Shown: positions 16,884 through 25,877 of the stretch, piece after piece
Layout: the number at the start of each line of letters is the position of its first letter
Position numbering within the stretch: position 1 is the stretch's first letter
NCBI RefSeq assembly: GCF_029945805.1
Contig: NZ_JAQSDH010000009.1
Span: forward strand, 1-64,000
DNA: 64,000 bases
From: Flavobacterium sp.
GTDB lineage: Bacteria > Bacteroidota > Bacteroidia > Flavobacteriales > Flavobacteriaceae
Direction of reading: 5' to 3'
The notes under the pieces: generated by a model
What the model saw: only the letters and a program-made list of their open reading frames with translations
The model's database searches: none
Told to the model about the DNA's origin: nothing
Translations under genes and position numbers: made by a program

Positions 16884-17177
16884 TTATACTGCTACTTCAG
16901 TATTAGTTTTTATTGCTTCTACAAATACTTTTGCAGGTTTGAATGCTGGAATATTGTGAGCTGGAATTTTGATAGTCGTATTCTTAGAAATATTTCTTCC
17001 TGTTTTTTCAGCTCTAGTTTTGATGATAAAACTACCGAAACCTCTTAGGTAAACATTATCTCCAGTTTCTAAAGATATTTTAACCTCTTCCATGAATGCT
17101 TCAACTACTGCTTGAACATCTCCTTTTTCAAGTCCTTTTTTCTCTGAAATCTTTGCTACGATATCTGCTTTCGTCAT
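16884..17177 (-). CDS. HU-family DNA-binding protein
   Basis: 97-aa nucleoid protein that binds and bends DNA as a dimer. The whole HU fold is visible: TKADIVAKISEKKGLEKGDVQAVVEAFMEEV helices, then LETGDNVYLRGFGSFIIKTRAEKTGRN with the HU signature, and the DNA-arm proline in IPAHNIPAFKPAKVFVEAI. The short tail NTEVAV is extra. It has a clear promoter (17221-17252) and heads a minus-strand group with the 30-aa basic protein. Confidence 0.92.
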   Translation of the reverse strand: MTKADIVAKISEKKGLEKGDVQAVVEAFMEEVKISLETGDNVYLRGFGSFIIKTRAEKTGRNISKNTTIKIPAHNIPAFKPAKVFVEAIKTNTEVAV

Positions 17178-17220
17178 TTTCTTGCGTATTTAATATTATT
17201 ATGTATTTTTTTTGAGGTTG

Positions 17221-17252
17221 CAAATATATGAATTAAATAAACAATAGTTCAA
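17221..17252 (-). promoter_or_regulatory. HU promoter TTG-N21-TATATTTG
   Basis: On the minus strand TTG (17252-17250) and TATATTTG (17228-17221) are separated by 21 bp. The leader to ATG 17177 is about 40 nt. Confidence 0.6.
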
Positions 17253-17311
17253 GCATAATCTATTAAAATTTAATCACATAAAGATTTATTTTTGCAATCC
17301 ACAATTCAGCT

Positions 17312-18352
17312 ATGAAATTCTCTAAAACTCTTATTCAATGGTATTTACAAAACAAGCGTGATTTGCCATGGCGCAACGATACCAATCCCTATACCATTTG
17401 GCTTTCAGAAATTATGCTTCAACAAACAAGAGTTGCTCAGGGATTGCCGTATTTTTTAAGGTTTACAGCAGCATTTCCTACTGTTTTTGATTTGGCTAAA
17501 GCCGATGAAGAACAGGTCCTGAAATTATGGCAAGGATTGGGCTATTATTCGAGAGCGAGGAATCTTCACAAAACGGCAAAACAGATTGCTTTTGAATCAG
17601 ACGGCGTGTTTCCAAAATCGTATGTTGAACTATTGAAACTAAAAGGTATTGGCGAATATACAGCAGCGGCAATTGCTTCGTTTTCATATAATGAGACGGT
17701 TCCCGTTGTCGACGGGAATGTTTTTCGGGTACTGTCAAGGTATTTTGATGTAGAAACGGATATTGCATCGGCTGGAGCCAAAAAAGAATTTTCGCAATTG
17801 GCCGCGGCATTAATTCCGAAGAATCAAGCGAACATTTTCAATCAGGCCATAATGGAATTTGGTGCTTTGCAATGCGTGCCTAAAAGTCCAAATTGCGGCA
17901 TTTGTGTATTCAATGATAGTTGTTTGGCTTTGCAAAAGAAAAAAGTAGCGCAACTTCCGGTAAAATCTAAAAAGACTAAAGTTACCAGTCGATATTTTAA
18001 TTATTTAATTTTTTTAGATGAAAATCAGGATACAATTATTAGTAAACGAAACCAAAAAGGAATTTGGCACAATTTATATGAATTTCCGCTGCTAGAAACC
18101 AGTAGCCCTGAATCAGACGAAACTGTTTTGGCTTTAATTCAGAATCAAGTATTTTGCGATAATGAGATTGTTGAAGTTCAACTTTACAATCCTGAAAGTA
18201 TTCGCCACAAATTATCCCATCAACATCTTCATATCAAATTTTGGAAGGTCGAAGTGAAAGGCAAGCTAACAAACGGAATTGATTATAAATTAGTTTCAGA
18301 ATTTCCATTTCCCATTGTGATTTTTAATTTTATTGAAAAAGTATGGGGCTAA
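17312..18352 (+). CDS. mutY: A/G-specific adenine glycosylase
   Basis: Base-excision repair glycosylase removing A opposite 8-oxoguanine, 346 aa. SEIMLQQTRVAQGLPYF (about 34-50), the helix-hairpin-helix LKGIGEYTAAAIASFSYNE (about 111-129), catalytic Asp in VPVVDGNVFRVLSRYF, and the four-cysteine Fe-S loop CVPKSPNCGICVFNDSC (about 189-205) are all present. The C-terminal NUDIX-like 8-oxoG recognition domain follows (about 225-346). Gene order mutY-ssb-gldE-gldD is conserved in gliding flavobacteria. A -7-like TATTTTTG lies 17 bp before the ATG. Confidence 0.93.
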   Translation: MKFSKTLIQWYLQNKRDLPWRNDTNPYTIWLSEIMLQQTRVAQGLPYFLRFTAAFPTVFDLAKADEEQVLKLWQGLGYYSRARNLHKTAKQIAFESDGVFPKSYVELLKLKGIGEYTAAAIASFSYNETVPVVDGNVFRVLSRYFDVETDIASAGAKKEFSQLAAALIPKNQANIFNQAIMEFGALQCVPKSPNCGICVFNDSCLALQKKKVAQLPVKSKKTKVTSRYFNYLIFLDENQDTIISKRNQKGIWHNLYEFPLLETSSPESDETVLALIQNQVFCDNEIVEVQLYNPESIRHKLSHQHLHIKFWKVEVKGKLTNGIDYKLVSEFPFPIVIFNFIEKVWG

Positions 18353-18368
18353 TTTTCAAAAGTTTTAG

Positions 18369-18376
18369 TAAATTTG
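18369..18376 (+). promoter_or_regulatory. -7 element (TAAATTTG) for ssb
   Basis: TAnnTTTG match in the mutY-ssb gap, about 60 bp upstream of ATG 18438; no clear -33 TTG. Confidence 0.35.
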
Positions 18377-18437
18377 AAAGACTTGAGGTGTTGCCGAATT
18401 GTAGGGAACGCAGTGGAATAAATCAACAGCTTAAAAA

Positions 18438-18875
18438 ATGAATGGTACTCTAAATAAAGTAATGCTAATAGGTCATCTAGGTGACGATGTAAAGATGCAT
18501 TATTTTGAAGGCGGAAACTGCATTGGAAGGTTTCCTTTGGCTACCAATGAAGTTTATATCAACAAGCAGACTAACGAAAAAATCACTTCTACCGAATGGC
18601 ATAATCTAGTAGTTAGAAATAAAGCGGCTGAAATTTGCGAAAAATATTTGTCAAAAGGTGATAAAATTTTCATAGAAGGTCGAATTAAATCACGTCAATG
18701 GCAGGCTGAAGATGGTTCTACAAAATATACAACTGAAATCCAAGTTACCGAATTTACATTTTTGACGACCAAAAAAGAAGTAGACGGCTTAAAAACAACA
18801 CAGAATTTAGAAACAAAAAACACTACTTTTGAAGCGCCAAATCATGCAAGTCCAGAAAACGATTTGCCTTTTTGA
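18438..18875 (+). CDS. ssb: Single-stranded DNA-binding protein
   Basis: 145-aa SSB. The OB fold covers residues 1-112: NKVMLIGHLGDDVKMHYFEGGNCIGRFPLATNE, TEWHNLVVRNKAAEICEKYLSKGDKIFIEGRIKSRQWQ and YTTEIQVTEFTFL. A short disordered linker leads to the acidic C-terminal tip ENDLPF, the docking peptide for replication and repair partners. It sits between mutY and gldE. Confidence 0.93.
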   Translation: MNGTLNKVMLIGHLGDDVKMHYFEGGNCIGRFPLATNEVYINKQTNEKITSTEWHNLVVRNKAAEICEKYLSKGDKIFIEGRIKSRQWQAEDGSTKYTTEIQVTEFTFLTTKKEVDGLKTTQNLETKNTTFEAPNHASPENDLPF

Positions 18876-18900
18876 TATTGTTTAATTAATCCTTAAGTTA

Positions 18901-20196
18901 TTGGACCCTGATCCCAGTTTAAATTTCCTTGCCAGCATTGACACCAATTTACTTTTTGGTAGTATAGCGATTGTTCTTCTTTTATTTTGTTCTGCTATGG
19001 TTTCTGCTGCCGAAGTGGCACTTTTTTCGCTTACCCAGAAAGACTTAAATGTTTTGATGGAAGAAGATGCGTCAAAGGCCAATTTAATTTCCAAATTACT
19101 TCAGCGTCCCAAAAAATTGCTTGCGACAATATTAGTCGCCAACAATTTCAGTCATATTGGTGTTGTCATTATTTTTTCTTTTGTTGGAAATAGTATTTTT
19201 TCAATGATAGAGTCACCCGTTTTGAAGTTTACTATTGAGGTCGTATTGATTACATTTCTAATTCTTTTATTTGGAGAAGTCCTGCCCAAAATTTACGCCA
19301 GCCGTAATAATATAAAATTCTCAAAATTTGTAGCCAATCCTATGATGGTTTTAGATAAGTTTCTTTCTCCGATTAGTTTGCCGATGCGCAGTGTGAGCGT
19401 TTATTTGCATGATAAGCTCGCCAAACAAAAATCAAATATTTCAGTAGACCAATTATCGCAGGCTTTAGGACTCACATCGACAGAAGACACGACATCTGAA
19501 GAACAAAAAATATTGGAAGGCATTGTTTCTTTTGGCAATACTGATACCAAGCAAGTGATGAGTCCGAGAATTGATATTTTTGCATTGGAAATAAATGAAA
19601 CTTTTGGTGAGATTTATAGTAAAATAGTTGAAAAGGGCTATTCTCGAATTCCTGTTTTCAAAGAAAGCATTGACCATATCGAAGGAGTACTATTTGTTAA
19701 AGACTTGATTCCGCACATCAACAAGAAAGAATTTGATTGGAACCAATTAATGCGCGAACCTTTTTTTGTGCCTGAGAATAAAAAATTGGATGATTTGTTA
19801 AAGGAATTTAAAAGTAAGAAAAGCCATTTGGCCATTGTAGTTGACGAATATGGCGGAACTTCCGGACTGGTTTCTTTAGAAGATGTAATCGAAGAAATTG
19901 TTGGTGATATTTCGGATGAGTTTGATGACGAAAATCTGAATTACTCCCAAATTGATGATAAGAATTTCCTTTTTGAGGGGAAGACCAACCTTAAAGATTT
20001 CTATCGAATTGTAGATGTTAATGAAGAAATGTTTGAAAGTAGCAAAGGTGAAGCTGAGACCTTGGCTGGGTTTATATTAGAAATTTTAGGAAATTTTCCA
20101 AAAAGAGAACAAAAAATTAATTTTTCAAATGTCCGTTTCACTATAGAAGCCGTTGACAAAAAAAGAATAAAACAATTAAAAGTAACTCTTGAATAA
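18901..20196 (+). CDS. gldE: Gliding motility-associated protein GldE
   Basis: 431-aa membrane protein of the CNNM/CorC-like group. An N-terminal DUF21 region with about four membrane segments (residues 15-165) is followed by paired CBS domains (VMSPRIDIFALEINETFGEIYSKIVEKGYSRIPVFKESIDHIEGVLFVKDL and the VVDEYGGTSGLVSLEDVIEEIVGDI repeat, about 215-345) and a C-terminal CorC_HlyC transport-associated domain. GldE is associated with gliding and T9SS function in Flavobacterium. The start is TTG 18901, 25 bp after ssb; no ATG lies nearby in frame. gldD follows after six bases. Confidence 0.9.
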   Translation: MDPDPSLNFLASIDTNLLFGSIAIVLLLFCSAMVSAAEVALFSLTQKDLNVLMEEDASKANLISKLLQRPKKLLATILVANNFSHIGVVIIFSFVGNSIFSMIESPVLKFTIEVVLITFLILLFGEVLPKIYASRNNIKFSKFVANPMMVLDKFLSPISLPMRSVSVYLHDKLAKQKSNISVDQLSQALGLTSTEDTTSEEQKILEGIVSFGNTDTKQVMSPRIDIFALEINETFGEIYSKIVEKGYSRIPVFKESIDHIEGVLFVKDLIPHINKKEFDWNQLMREPFFVPENKKLDDLLKEFKSKKSHLAIVVDEYGGTSGLVSLEDVIEEIVGDISDEFDDENLNYSQIDDKNFLFEGKTNLKDFYRIVDVNEEMFESSKGEAETLAGFILEILGNFPKREQKINFSNVRFTIEAVDKKRIKQLKVTLE

Positions 20197-20202
20197 CTCA
20201 AA

Positions 20203-20766
20203 ATGTTTAGAAAAATAATTGGTTCACTAGCGGTTTCGACGCTTTTTGTTTGCATGAGTGGCTGTAAAAATGATACTGTTCCAAAACCATCAAGTCAGCT
20301 TCGTTTGGATTATCCCGTTGCCAAATATGCTAAATTCAGCAATAATTGTCCATTTGAATTTGATTTCAATGCAAATGCAACTATTGAAGAAGACAAAAAT
20401 TGTGGTTATTCAATTCATTATCCAAAAATGAAAGCTACAATTTACCTTACGTACAAGACTGTTGATAATAATATTAATGCTTTACTGCGCGATGCCCAAA
20501 AGCTAACGTATGAGCATGTAATTAAAGCAGACGATATTCTCGAACAACCTTTTATAAACAACGATAGTAAGGTATACGGTATGTTTTATAGAGTAAATGG
20601 AAATGCGGCTACAAATGCTCAATTTTACGCTACAGATAGCATCAAGCATTTTGTAACGGGTTCAGTATATTTTTATGCAAAGCCAAAATTCGACTCTATT
20701 ATGCCAGCGGCCAGTTATGTAAAAGATGATATGCAACGCTTGATGGAAACCTTAAAATGGAAATAA
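20203..20766 (+). CDS. gldD: Gliding motility lipoprotein GldD
   Basis: 187-aa lipoprotein with a signal peptide and lipobox (FVCMSGC, lipidated Cys about residue 22). The body matches GldD, which is required for gliding and T9SS-dependent secretion in Flavobacterium: LRLDYPVAKYAKFSNNCPFEFDFN, GYSIHYPKMKATIYLTY and GNAATNAQFYATDSIKHFVTGSVYFYA. It lies directly downstream of gldE, the order known from gliding flavobacteria, and ends at a bidirectional terminator. Confidence 0.9.
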   Translation: MFRKIIGSLAVSTLFVCMSGCKNDTVPKPSSQLRLDYPVAKYAKFSNNCPFEFDFNANATIEEDKNCGYSIHYPKMKATIYLTYKTVDNNINALLRDAQKLTYEHVIKADDILEQPFINNDSKVYGMFYRVNGNAATNAQFYATDSIKHFVTGSVYFYAKPKFDSIMPAASYVKDDMQRLMETLKWK

Positions 20767-20803
20767 AAAAATCCCCTCATTTAATAACGAGAGGATTTTT
20801 TAT
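20764..20803. terminator. Bidirectional terminator between gldD and the HMA gene
   Basis: AAAAAATCCcCTC and GAGaGGATTTTTT arms pair around a 10-nt loop with A and T runs at either end. Confidence 0.75.
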
Positions 20804-20820
20804 TTATAATTTGTTTTGAA

Positions 20821-21204
20821 TTACATTTTTTCGTTGATATGCATATTTGAAACCTTATATGTTTCACCATCACCTGCAGATTCAACCGTTTTAGTCAATT
20901 TTTCTGGAGTTTGAATTGTGGCATCAAAATCAACTGTTGCTTCTTTTTTATCAAAATCAACTGTAGCTTTTTGAACGCCTTGCAGATTTGACAACTTGGT
21001 TTCGATTGTTTTTGCACAACCCATAGCACAAGTCATTCCTTCAATTTTGAAACTTGCAGTTTCTGGTTTAACAGCAGCAACAATTACTTTTTTTTCAGTC
21101 TTTGTTTCCGTTTCTGCAGCAGTAGGTTTGTTTCCGGCATCTTTACAACCAATAAAAATGGTTGAGGCAATCCCAAAAGTCAATAATGATTTGGTAATAT
21201 TCAT
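20821..21204 (-). CDS. HMA-domain lipoprotein with variant metal site
   Basis: 127-aa exported protein. Signal peptide plus lipobox (IASTIFIGC) gives a lipoprotein; a T/E/K-rich spacer precedes one heavy-metal-associated domain. The metal motif reads GMTCAMGCAKTIE, a C-x3-C spacing instead of the classical C-x2-C, a variant I recall as common in Bacteroidota. It may bind copper or another soft metal in the periplasm, or act in metal sensing; no transporter gene is adjacent. The start at 21204 rather than 21240 places the signal peptide at the N-terminus. Confidence 0.75.
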   Translation of the reverse strand: MNITKSLLTFGIASTIFIGCKDAGNKPTAAETETKTEKKVIVAAVKPETASFKIEGMTCAMGCAKTIETKLSNLQGVQKATVDFDKKEATVDFDATIQTPEKLTKTVESAGDGETYKVSNMHINEKM

Positions 21205-21243
21205 AGTCTTTTGCTTTTTTGTTTGTGACTTCTTAATCAATCA

Positions 21244-21251
21244 CAAAATTA
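21244..21251 (-). promoter_or_regulatory. -7 element (TAATTTTG) for the HMA lipoprotein
   Basis: TAnnTTTG match on the minus strand 39 bp before ATG 21204. Confidence 0.4.
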
Positions 21252-21314
21252 GTGAAAAATAAAAGTGTTTATTCTTAAATTAATTACAAAATTTGCTGCA
21301 TTCAAAAAAATCAT

Positions 21315-22181
21315 ATGAAATCAATTCAGCTAAAATGGGTTATTCTTGTACTGCTAGCACTTATTTGGGGAAGCTCTTTTATATTAATTAAAAAAGGATT
21401 GATTGGCTTAAATCCGTTTCAATTGGGTTCGCTTAGAATCATCTTTTGTGCGGTCTTTCTTTTGGTTGTGGGATTTAAAAGTCTGGCCTCAATTCCGCAG
21501 CATCAATGGAAATATATTGCAATAACTTCTTTGTTTGGAACCTTTATTCCGGCCTATCTTTTTGCGATTGCGGAAACCCAAGTGAGCAGTTCGATATGTT
21601 CTATTCTAAATTCACTTACTCCGTTAAACACCTTAATTTTTGGAGCTTTGTTTTTTGGATTGACTTTTAAAAGAAATCAGTTTCTCGGTATCGGAATCGG
21701 GTTGATTGGCACTGCAGTGTTGATTTTTACTGGAAAAAATCACGAAGGAACTGATAATTACTATTATTCTGTTTTAGTTTTGATTGCCACAATTTGTTAT
21801 GCTATGAATGTTAATCTGATTAAAAAATACCTTTCAGATGTGAAGCCACTCAGTATTACAACTGGTAATTTTTTGGTCATGTTGCTTCCGGCGATTTTAA
21901 TATTAAGTTTTACCGATTTTACTACTAAAGTTAGTTTGCCGCAAACCCAACATGCGATGTTTTATATAATGATTCTGGGAATAGTGGGCACGGGTGTTGC
22001 AAATGTTCTTTTTTATAAACTGATACAGATTTCGTCTCCAGTTTTTGCGTCTTCCGTTACATATTTGATTCCGATTGTAGCATTTCTTTGGGGGCTTTTG
22101 GATAATGAGATTTTGACCTCTTTTCAATTAGTCGGAGCCTTTATCATTTTAATTGGAGTTTATCTGGCGAATAAGAAATAA
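21315..22181 (+). CDS. EamA/DMT family transporter
   Basis: 288-aa inner-membrane protein with ten predicted segments arranged as two EamA halves. WGSSFILIKKGLIGLNPFQLGSLRII opens the first repeat and LIATICYAMNVNLIKKYLSDVKPLS the second. DMT transporters export metabolites such as amino acids or purines; the substrate is not predictable here. A second, separate EamA gene is at 56662-57543. Monocistronic, with a terminator just after the stop. Confidence 0.8.
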   Translation: MKSIQLKWVILVLLALIWGSSFILIKKGLIGLNPFQLGSLRIIFCAVFLLVVGFKSLASIPQHQWKYIAITSLFGTFIPAYLFAIAETQVSSSICSILNSLTPLNTLIFGALFFGLTFKRNQFLGIGIGLIGTAVLIFTGKNHEGTDNYYYSVLVLIATICYAMNVNLIKKYLSDVKPLSITTGNFLVMLLPAILILSFTDFTTKVSLPQTQHAMFYIMILGIVGTGVANVLFYKLIQISSPVFASSVTYLIPIVAFLWGLLDNEILTSFQLVGAFIILIGVYLANKK

Positions 22182-22182
22182 A

Positions 22183-22220
22183 AAAGTCCCGTATCATTTT
22201 TAAAAAAGATATGGGACTTT
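22183..22220. terminator. Terminator between EamA and M16 genes
   Basis: AAAGTCCCGTATC pairs with GATATGGGACTTT (one G-T pair) around an A/T loop; convergent genes on either side. Confidence 0.75.
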
Positions 22221-22243
22221 GACTATAAAGTAACTTCTATTTG

Positions 22244-24301
22244 TTATAGAAAATCGGCATCAATTACTCCTTCATTGATTTTAACATCGCTCATTTTGAT
22301 ATCTAATTCGAATCCAACATTCATAATAGTGTTGAACGGAACCTTTACCCCTTTTACAGCTCTGTAATCACCGAAAGTAGTAACTCTAGTCGCTTTCTGA
22401 CCATCAGGACCTTTCTCTGAAGTTGCCTCAGCAGTTTTTAAGCCTGATTTCACATCAAAATAGTAAGTAGTATCACCATCAACAACAGCATAAGCATCAG
22501 AACCTTCCATTTGTTCAATGCCTGAAATTGTTACGCCGTTTTTAGTTGCCAATCCCGTTTCAGCAAACAAAATTGCGCCTTCTTTCATTTTAGCTAGTTC
22601 TTCACCTTCTAAAACTTTTTTCTGACCTTGTTGCATCATGTAGCCGGTGTTGCCATTTACAACTTGCTTCATAATTGATCCCATTCCTGCCATAGAAAGT
22701 TCAACCATCATTCGTCCTTTAGCATCCATTTTAGAATTGTATGATAATGGCATTGGCGCCTGAGGAATAGTTGTTGAACCGATAGAAAAAATAGATTTAA
22801 CGGATTTAACGGCTTTGTCACCACCAATAGCAGTTACATAAGCGTCAACAACAGATTTTACTGTAACTCCAGCAGGAACTGGTTTTTTTATTGCAGGCTT
22901 TTCAGTTGGATTACCAAATTTGTCAAAATAGAACATTGGTATTTTCAACGACTCTAATCCAGAAAGTACTTCTGAACCTTTCCCAACAACAAGAATTCTT
23001 ACGTTGTCTGCTAAGAAATATTTGTTAGCCACTCTCATTACGTCATCCGGTGTAACCGCATTGATGTTTTTGATATAGTTTTCATAGAAATCAGCTGGTA
23101 GACTTTCTGTTTCGATGTTTAATGCATAGCGTGCAACCGTGGTTGGTTTTTCAACTTGCATTACAAATTTTCCAACATAACCTGCTTTTACACTCTTTAA
23201 AACTTCGTCACTTACTTTCTCAGTTCTGATTCTTTTTAATTCTTTTAGCGATTCAACGACAGCGCTATCGGTTACTGCATTTCTTACTTGAGTATTCGCT
23301 CTAAATTCGCTGTGCATGTTTTTGTCAAAACCAATACTTGAACGTGCACCATAAGTCCATCCGTGCGCTTCTCTTAAGTTCATATTCAAATAGCTATTGA
23401 AATCGCCTCCATAAACCTGATTAGCTAAAATTACTGGGAAGAAGTCAGCATCAGTCATTTTAAGATTTACCGTGTTTAAGATGGTGATCTCTGATTGAAC
23501 TGCATTGGGCATGTCCACAAAATTTATCTGTGAATATTGAACGTTTGACGGATTAGAATAAGATAATCTTGGAGCAGTTGCTTTTACCCAAGAACCAAAT
23601 AGTTTTTCAACCATTTTCTTAACGTCTTTAGTTTTAACATCACCAACAATTACTAAGTACGCGTGTTCTGGAACAAAATAGGTTCTATAATTGTCTTTAA
23701 CATCGGCAAGAGATACATTGTTGATAGTCTCTTCTGATAAATATTCTCCATAAGGATGATTTTTACCATAAGCCAATACTTTTTCAACTCTACCAGCAAC
23801 TACAGGAACACTTTTCTCCTGAGTTTTTAGTCCTTCGATAAGTTTTTCTTTTTCTTTCTCGAATTCATCAAGTGTGAAGTTTGGCATTAAAGCACCTTCA
23901 GACATTAATTCTAAAATTCTCTTGGCATGTTTAGATAACCCGCTTGCAGATGCTCCCGAAGCGTAGAAGTTAATGTTCGCTCCAAGAAAGTCAATTTCTT
24001 CGTTGAATGCGTCTTTAGGAGTTTTAGTTGAACCGTTTCCGATTAAGCTACTCGTTAAATCGTCAACCCCTTTTTTGTTGCCTTCAGCGTAAGGTGTGTT
24101 GTCAATGGTCAAACTATAAGAAACTCTTGGTAACTTATGGTTTTCAACTACTAAAACTTTCAATCCGTTTGGTAACGAAAAAGTTTCAGGTTTTTTAAGA
24201 TTTATTTTTGGTGCCGGACCAGCTGTTGGCTGTGTTCTGTCTTGTGCTTGCATAATAAGTGTTAAAAACAAGCTTGATAAAAGTATAATTGATTTTTTCA
24301 T
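22244..24301 (-). CDS. M16 family peptidase-like protein, inactive subunit type
   Basis: 685-aa exported protein with signal peptide (KKSIILLSSLFLTLIMQAQ). Two M16 domains follow (about 40-255 and 260-460), but the catalytic HxxEH is absent; the equivalent site reads GVDDLTSSLIGNGST. R/Y-rich FRANTQVRNAVTDSAV and the GGDFNSYLNMNLREAHGWTYGARS segment are typical of the second partner of M16B pairs. The last 200 residues form an extra domain rich in beta structure (VDAYVTAIGGDKAVKSVKS...). It probably forms a heterodimer with the active partner encoded 11 bp upstream, as mitochondrial MPP subunits do. Confidence 0.85.
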   Translation of the reverse strand: MKKSIILLSSLFLTLIMQAQDRTQPTAGPAPKINLKKPETFSLPNGLKVLVVENHKLPRVSYSLTIDNTPYAEGNKKGVDDLTSSLIGNGSTKTPKDAFNEEIDFLGANINFYASGASASGLSKHAKRILELMSEGALMPNFTLDEFEKEKEKLIEGLKTQEKSVPVVAGRVEKVLAYGKNHPYGEYLSEETINNVSLADVKDNYRTYFVPEHAYLVIVGDVKTKDVKKMVEKLFGSWVKATAPRLSYSNPSNVQYSQINFVDMPNAVQSEITILNTVNLKMTDADFFPVILANQVYGGDFNSYLNMNLREAHGWTYGARSSIGFDKNMHSEFRANTQVRNAVTDSAVVESLKELKRIRTEKVSDEVLKSVKAGYVGKFVMQVEKPTTVARYALNIETESLPADFYENYIKNINAVTPDDVMRVANKYFLADNVRILVVGKGSEVLSGLESLKIPMFYFDKFGNPTEKPAIKKPVPAGVTVKSVVDAYVTAIGGDKAVKSVKSIFSIGSTTIPQAPMPLSYNSKMDAKGRMMVELSMAGMGSIMKQVVNGNTGYMMQQGQKKVLEGEELAKMKEGAILFAETGLATKNGVTISGIEQMEGSDAYAVVDGDTTYYFDVKSGLKTAEATSEKGPDGQKATRVTTFGDYRAVKGVKVPFNTIMNVGFELDIKMSDVKINEGVIDADFL

Positions 24302-24312
24302 TTTTCTTAGTT

Positions 24313-25641
24313 TTATTTATTCTCAGCTTTGTCTTTTCCAGGTACGTAATCCAAAATCAAACGTTGGTTTGGATTTAAATATTTTTTGGCAGCATCTCTT
24401 ATTTCTTCACGAGTGATAGAGCGTAAGATGTCAATATTTGTGTTCACAAGATTCACATCGCCATACAATAAATAGTAGGTAGCTAAATTTTCCGCCACAC
24501 CTTCAATATTATCATTACTGTCTATATAGTTGCTTTCGTTGATGTTTTGCAGTTTTTGAAAATCTTTTTCTGCAATTAAATCAGTTTGAAGTTTAACAAT
24601 TTCTTCATCAATCTCTTTAATCAAGTCATTTGAAGTAAATTCACCTTGTGGCATTCCATAAAGAATGTATTGACCGTAATCTTCTTGAGCGTAATTGAAA
24701 GCTCCTATTTGCAATGCCATTTTCTTATCGTCAACAATTTTTTTGTAAAGTTTAGAACTTTTTCCGTTACTCAAATAAGTGGAAATGATATCTAAAACTC
24801 TCGCGTCACGAGTTTTCATTGATGGAATTCTGTAAGCAGCAACAACCATTGGTTTTTGGATGTTTGGATCCTCGAAAGTAGCGCGTATTGTTTCGGTGAT
24901 TGGTGCTTCAACAAATGTATCTTTTTTCAATTCAACACCTCTTGGAATTGGTCCAAAATAATCTTGAATCCATTTTTTTGTCTGCGCAATGTCAATTTGA
25001 CCTGCAACAACTAAAACGGCATTGTTTGGAGAATAAAATTTCTTGTTGAAATCTTGGAATTCTTTTAATGTAGCAGCATCTAAGTGATCCATCGAGCCAA
25101 TAGTCGCCCAACGGTAAGGGTGCACTTTAAACATGTTTTTCTTAACTTCAGCAATTAACTGACCGTAAGGTTGGTTATCAACACGAAGTCTTTTTTCTTC
25201 TTTTACCACTTCGTTTTGAGTGTCAACACCAATTTGGTTGATTACAGGATGCATTAATCTTTCTGATTCCATCCATAAGCCTAATTGCGTATTGTTTGAA
25301 GGGAAAACTTCAAAATAGTAAGTTCTATCATCCGATGTGTTGGCGTTATTTGTTCCTCCGTTTGAAGTTACAATTTTAAACCATTCACCACGTTTGATGT
25401 TTTCAGTTCCTTCAAACAATAAATGTTCGAAAAAGTGAGCGAATCCAGTTCTTTCCGGATTTTCATCTTTAGAACCTACGTGATACATTACTGAGGTAAT
25501 TACAACTGGCGCCGATTGATCATTGTGTAAAATTACATGAAGACCATTTGGCAAATCGTATTCCTCAAAAGCTACCTTTTGGGCAAGAGCTGTTCCTCCA
25601 AGCATAAGCATTGAACTTAAAGCGATTAATGAATTTTTCAT
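24313..25641 (-). CDS. M16 family zinc metallopeptidase, active subunit
   Basis: 442-aa exported peptidase with signal peptide (SLIALSSMLMLGGTALAQ). The inverted zinc motif HFFEH (HxxEH) is at residues 69-73, with the third ligand glutamate in the downstream NEVVKEEKR helix near 149. The GKSSKLYKKIVDDKKMALQIGAF segment marks the second M16 half. Probable role is degradation of peptides in the periplasm or at the outer membrane. First gene of a two-gene operon with its catalytically inactive partner; a -7 element sits about 60 bp upstream. Confidence 0.88.
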   Translation of the reverse strand: MKNSLIALSSMLMLGGTALAQKVAFEEYDLPNGLHVILHNDQSAPVVITSVMYHVGSKDENPERTGFAHFFEHLLFEGTENIKRGEWFKIVTSNGGTNNANTSDDRTYYFEVFPSNNTQLGLWMESERLMHPVINQIGVDTQNEVVKEEKRLRVDNQPYGQLIAEVKKNMFKVHPYRWATIGSMDHLDAATLKEFQDFNKKFYSPNNAVLVVAGQIDIAQTKKWIQDYFGPIPRGVELKKDTFVEAPITETIRATFEDPNIQKPMVVAAYRIPSMKTRDARVLDIISTYLSNGKSSKLYKKIVDDKKMALQIGAFNYAQEDYGQYILYGMPQGEFTSNDLIKEIDEEIVKLQTDLIAEKDFQKLQNINESNYIDSNDNIEGVAENLATYYLLYGDVNLVNTNIDILRSITREEIRDAAKKYLNPNQRLILDYVPGKDKAENK

Positions 25642-25702
25642 AAAAAATTTAAATTTTTTGTTGATTTTGTAATTAGTAAACTAACCTTAAATTTTGTTAC
25701 AC

Positions 25703-25710
25703 CAAAAATA
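25703..25710 (-). promoter_or_regulatory. -7 element (TATTTTTG) of the M16 operon
   Basis: TAnnTTTG match on the minus strand; a TTG lies 24 bp further upstream, slightly beyond the usual spacer. Confidence 0.4.
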
Positions 25711-25803
25711 CTTTATTTTATCTAATTTTCTAAACAATCTGAAATTTTATCTAATGTTTAATAGTTGCTCTAAAACTAAGTTTTGTTTTTTTTGCACATG
25801 ATG

Positions 25804-25833
25804 TTGCGAGTAAAAGAAATAGTTCTATATTTG
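25804..25833 (+). promoter_or_regulatory. rplU-rpmA promoter TTG-N19-TATATTTG
   Basis: TTG 25804-25806 and TATATTTG 25826-25833 with a 19-bp spacer. The leader begins with a small hairpin CCCGAAAACTCGGG (25837-25850), which may affect stability or autoregulation. Confidence 0.7.
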
Positions 25834-25877
25834 CATCCCGAAAACTCGGGATTATAAATTAATAAAAACAATTTGTT

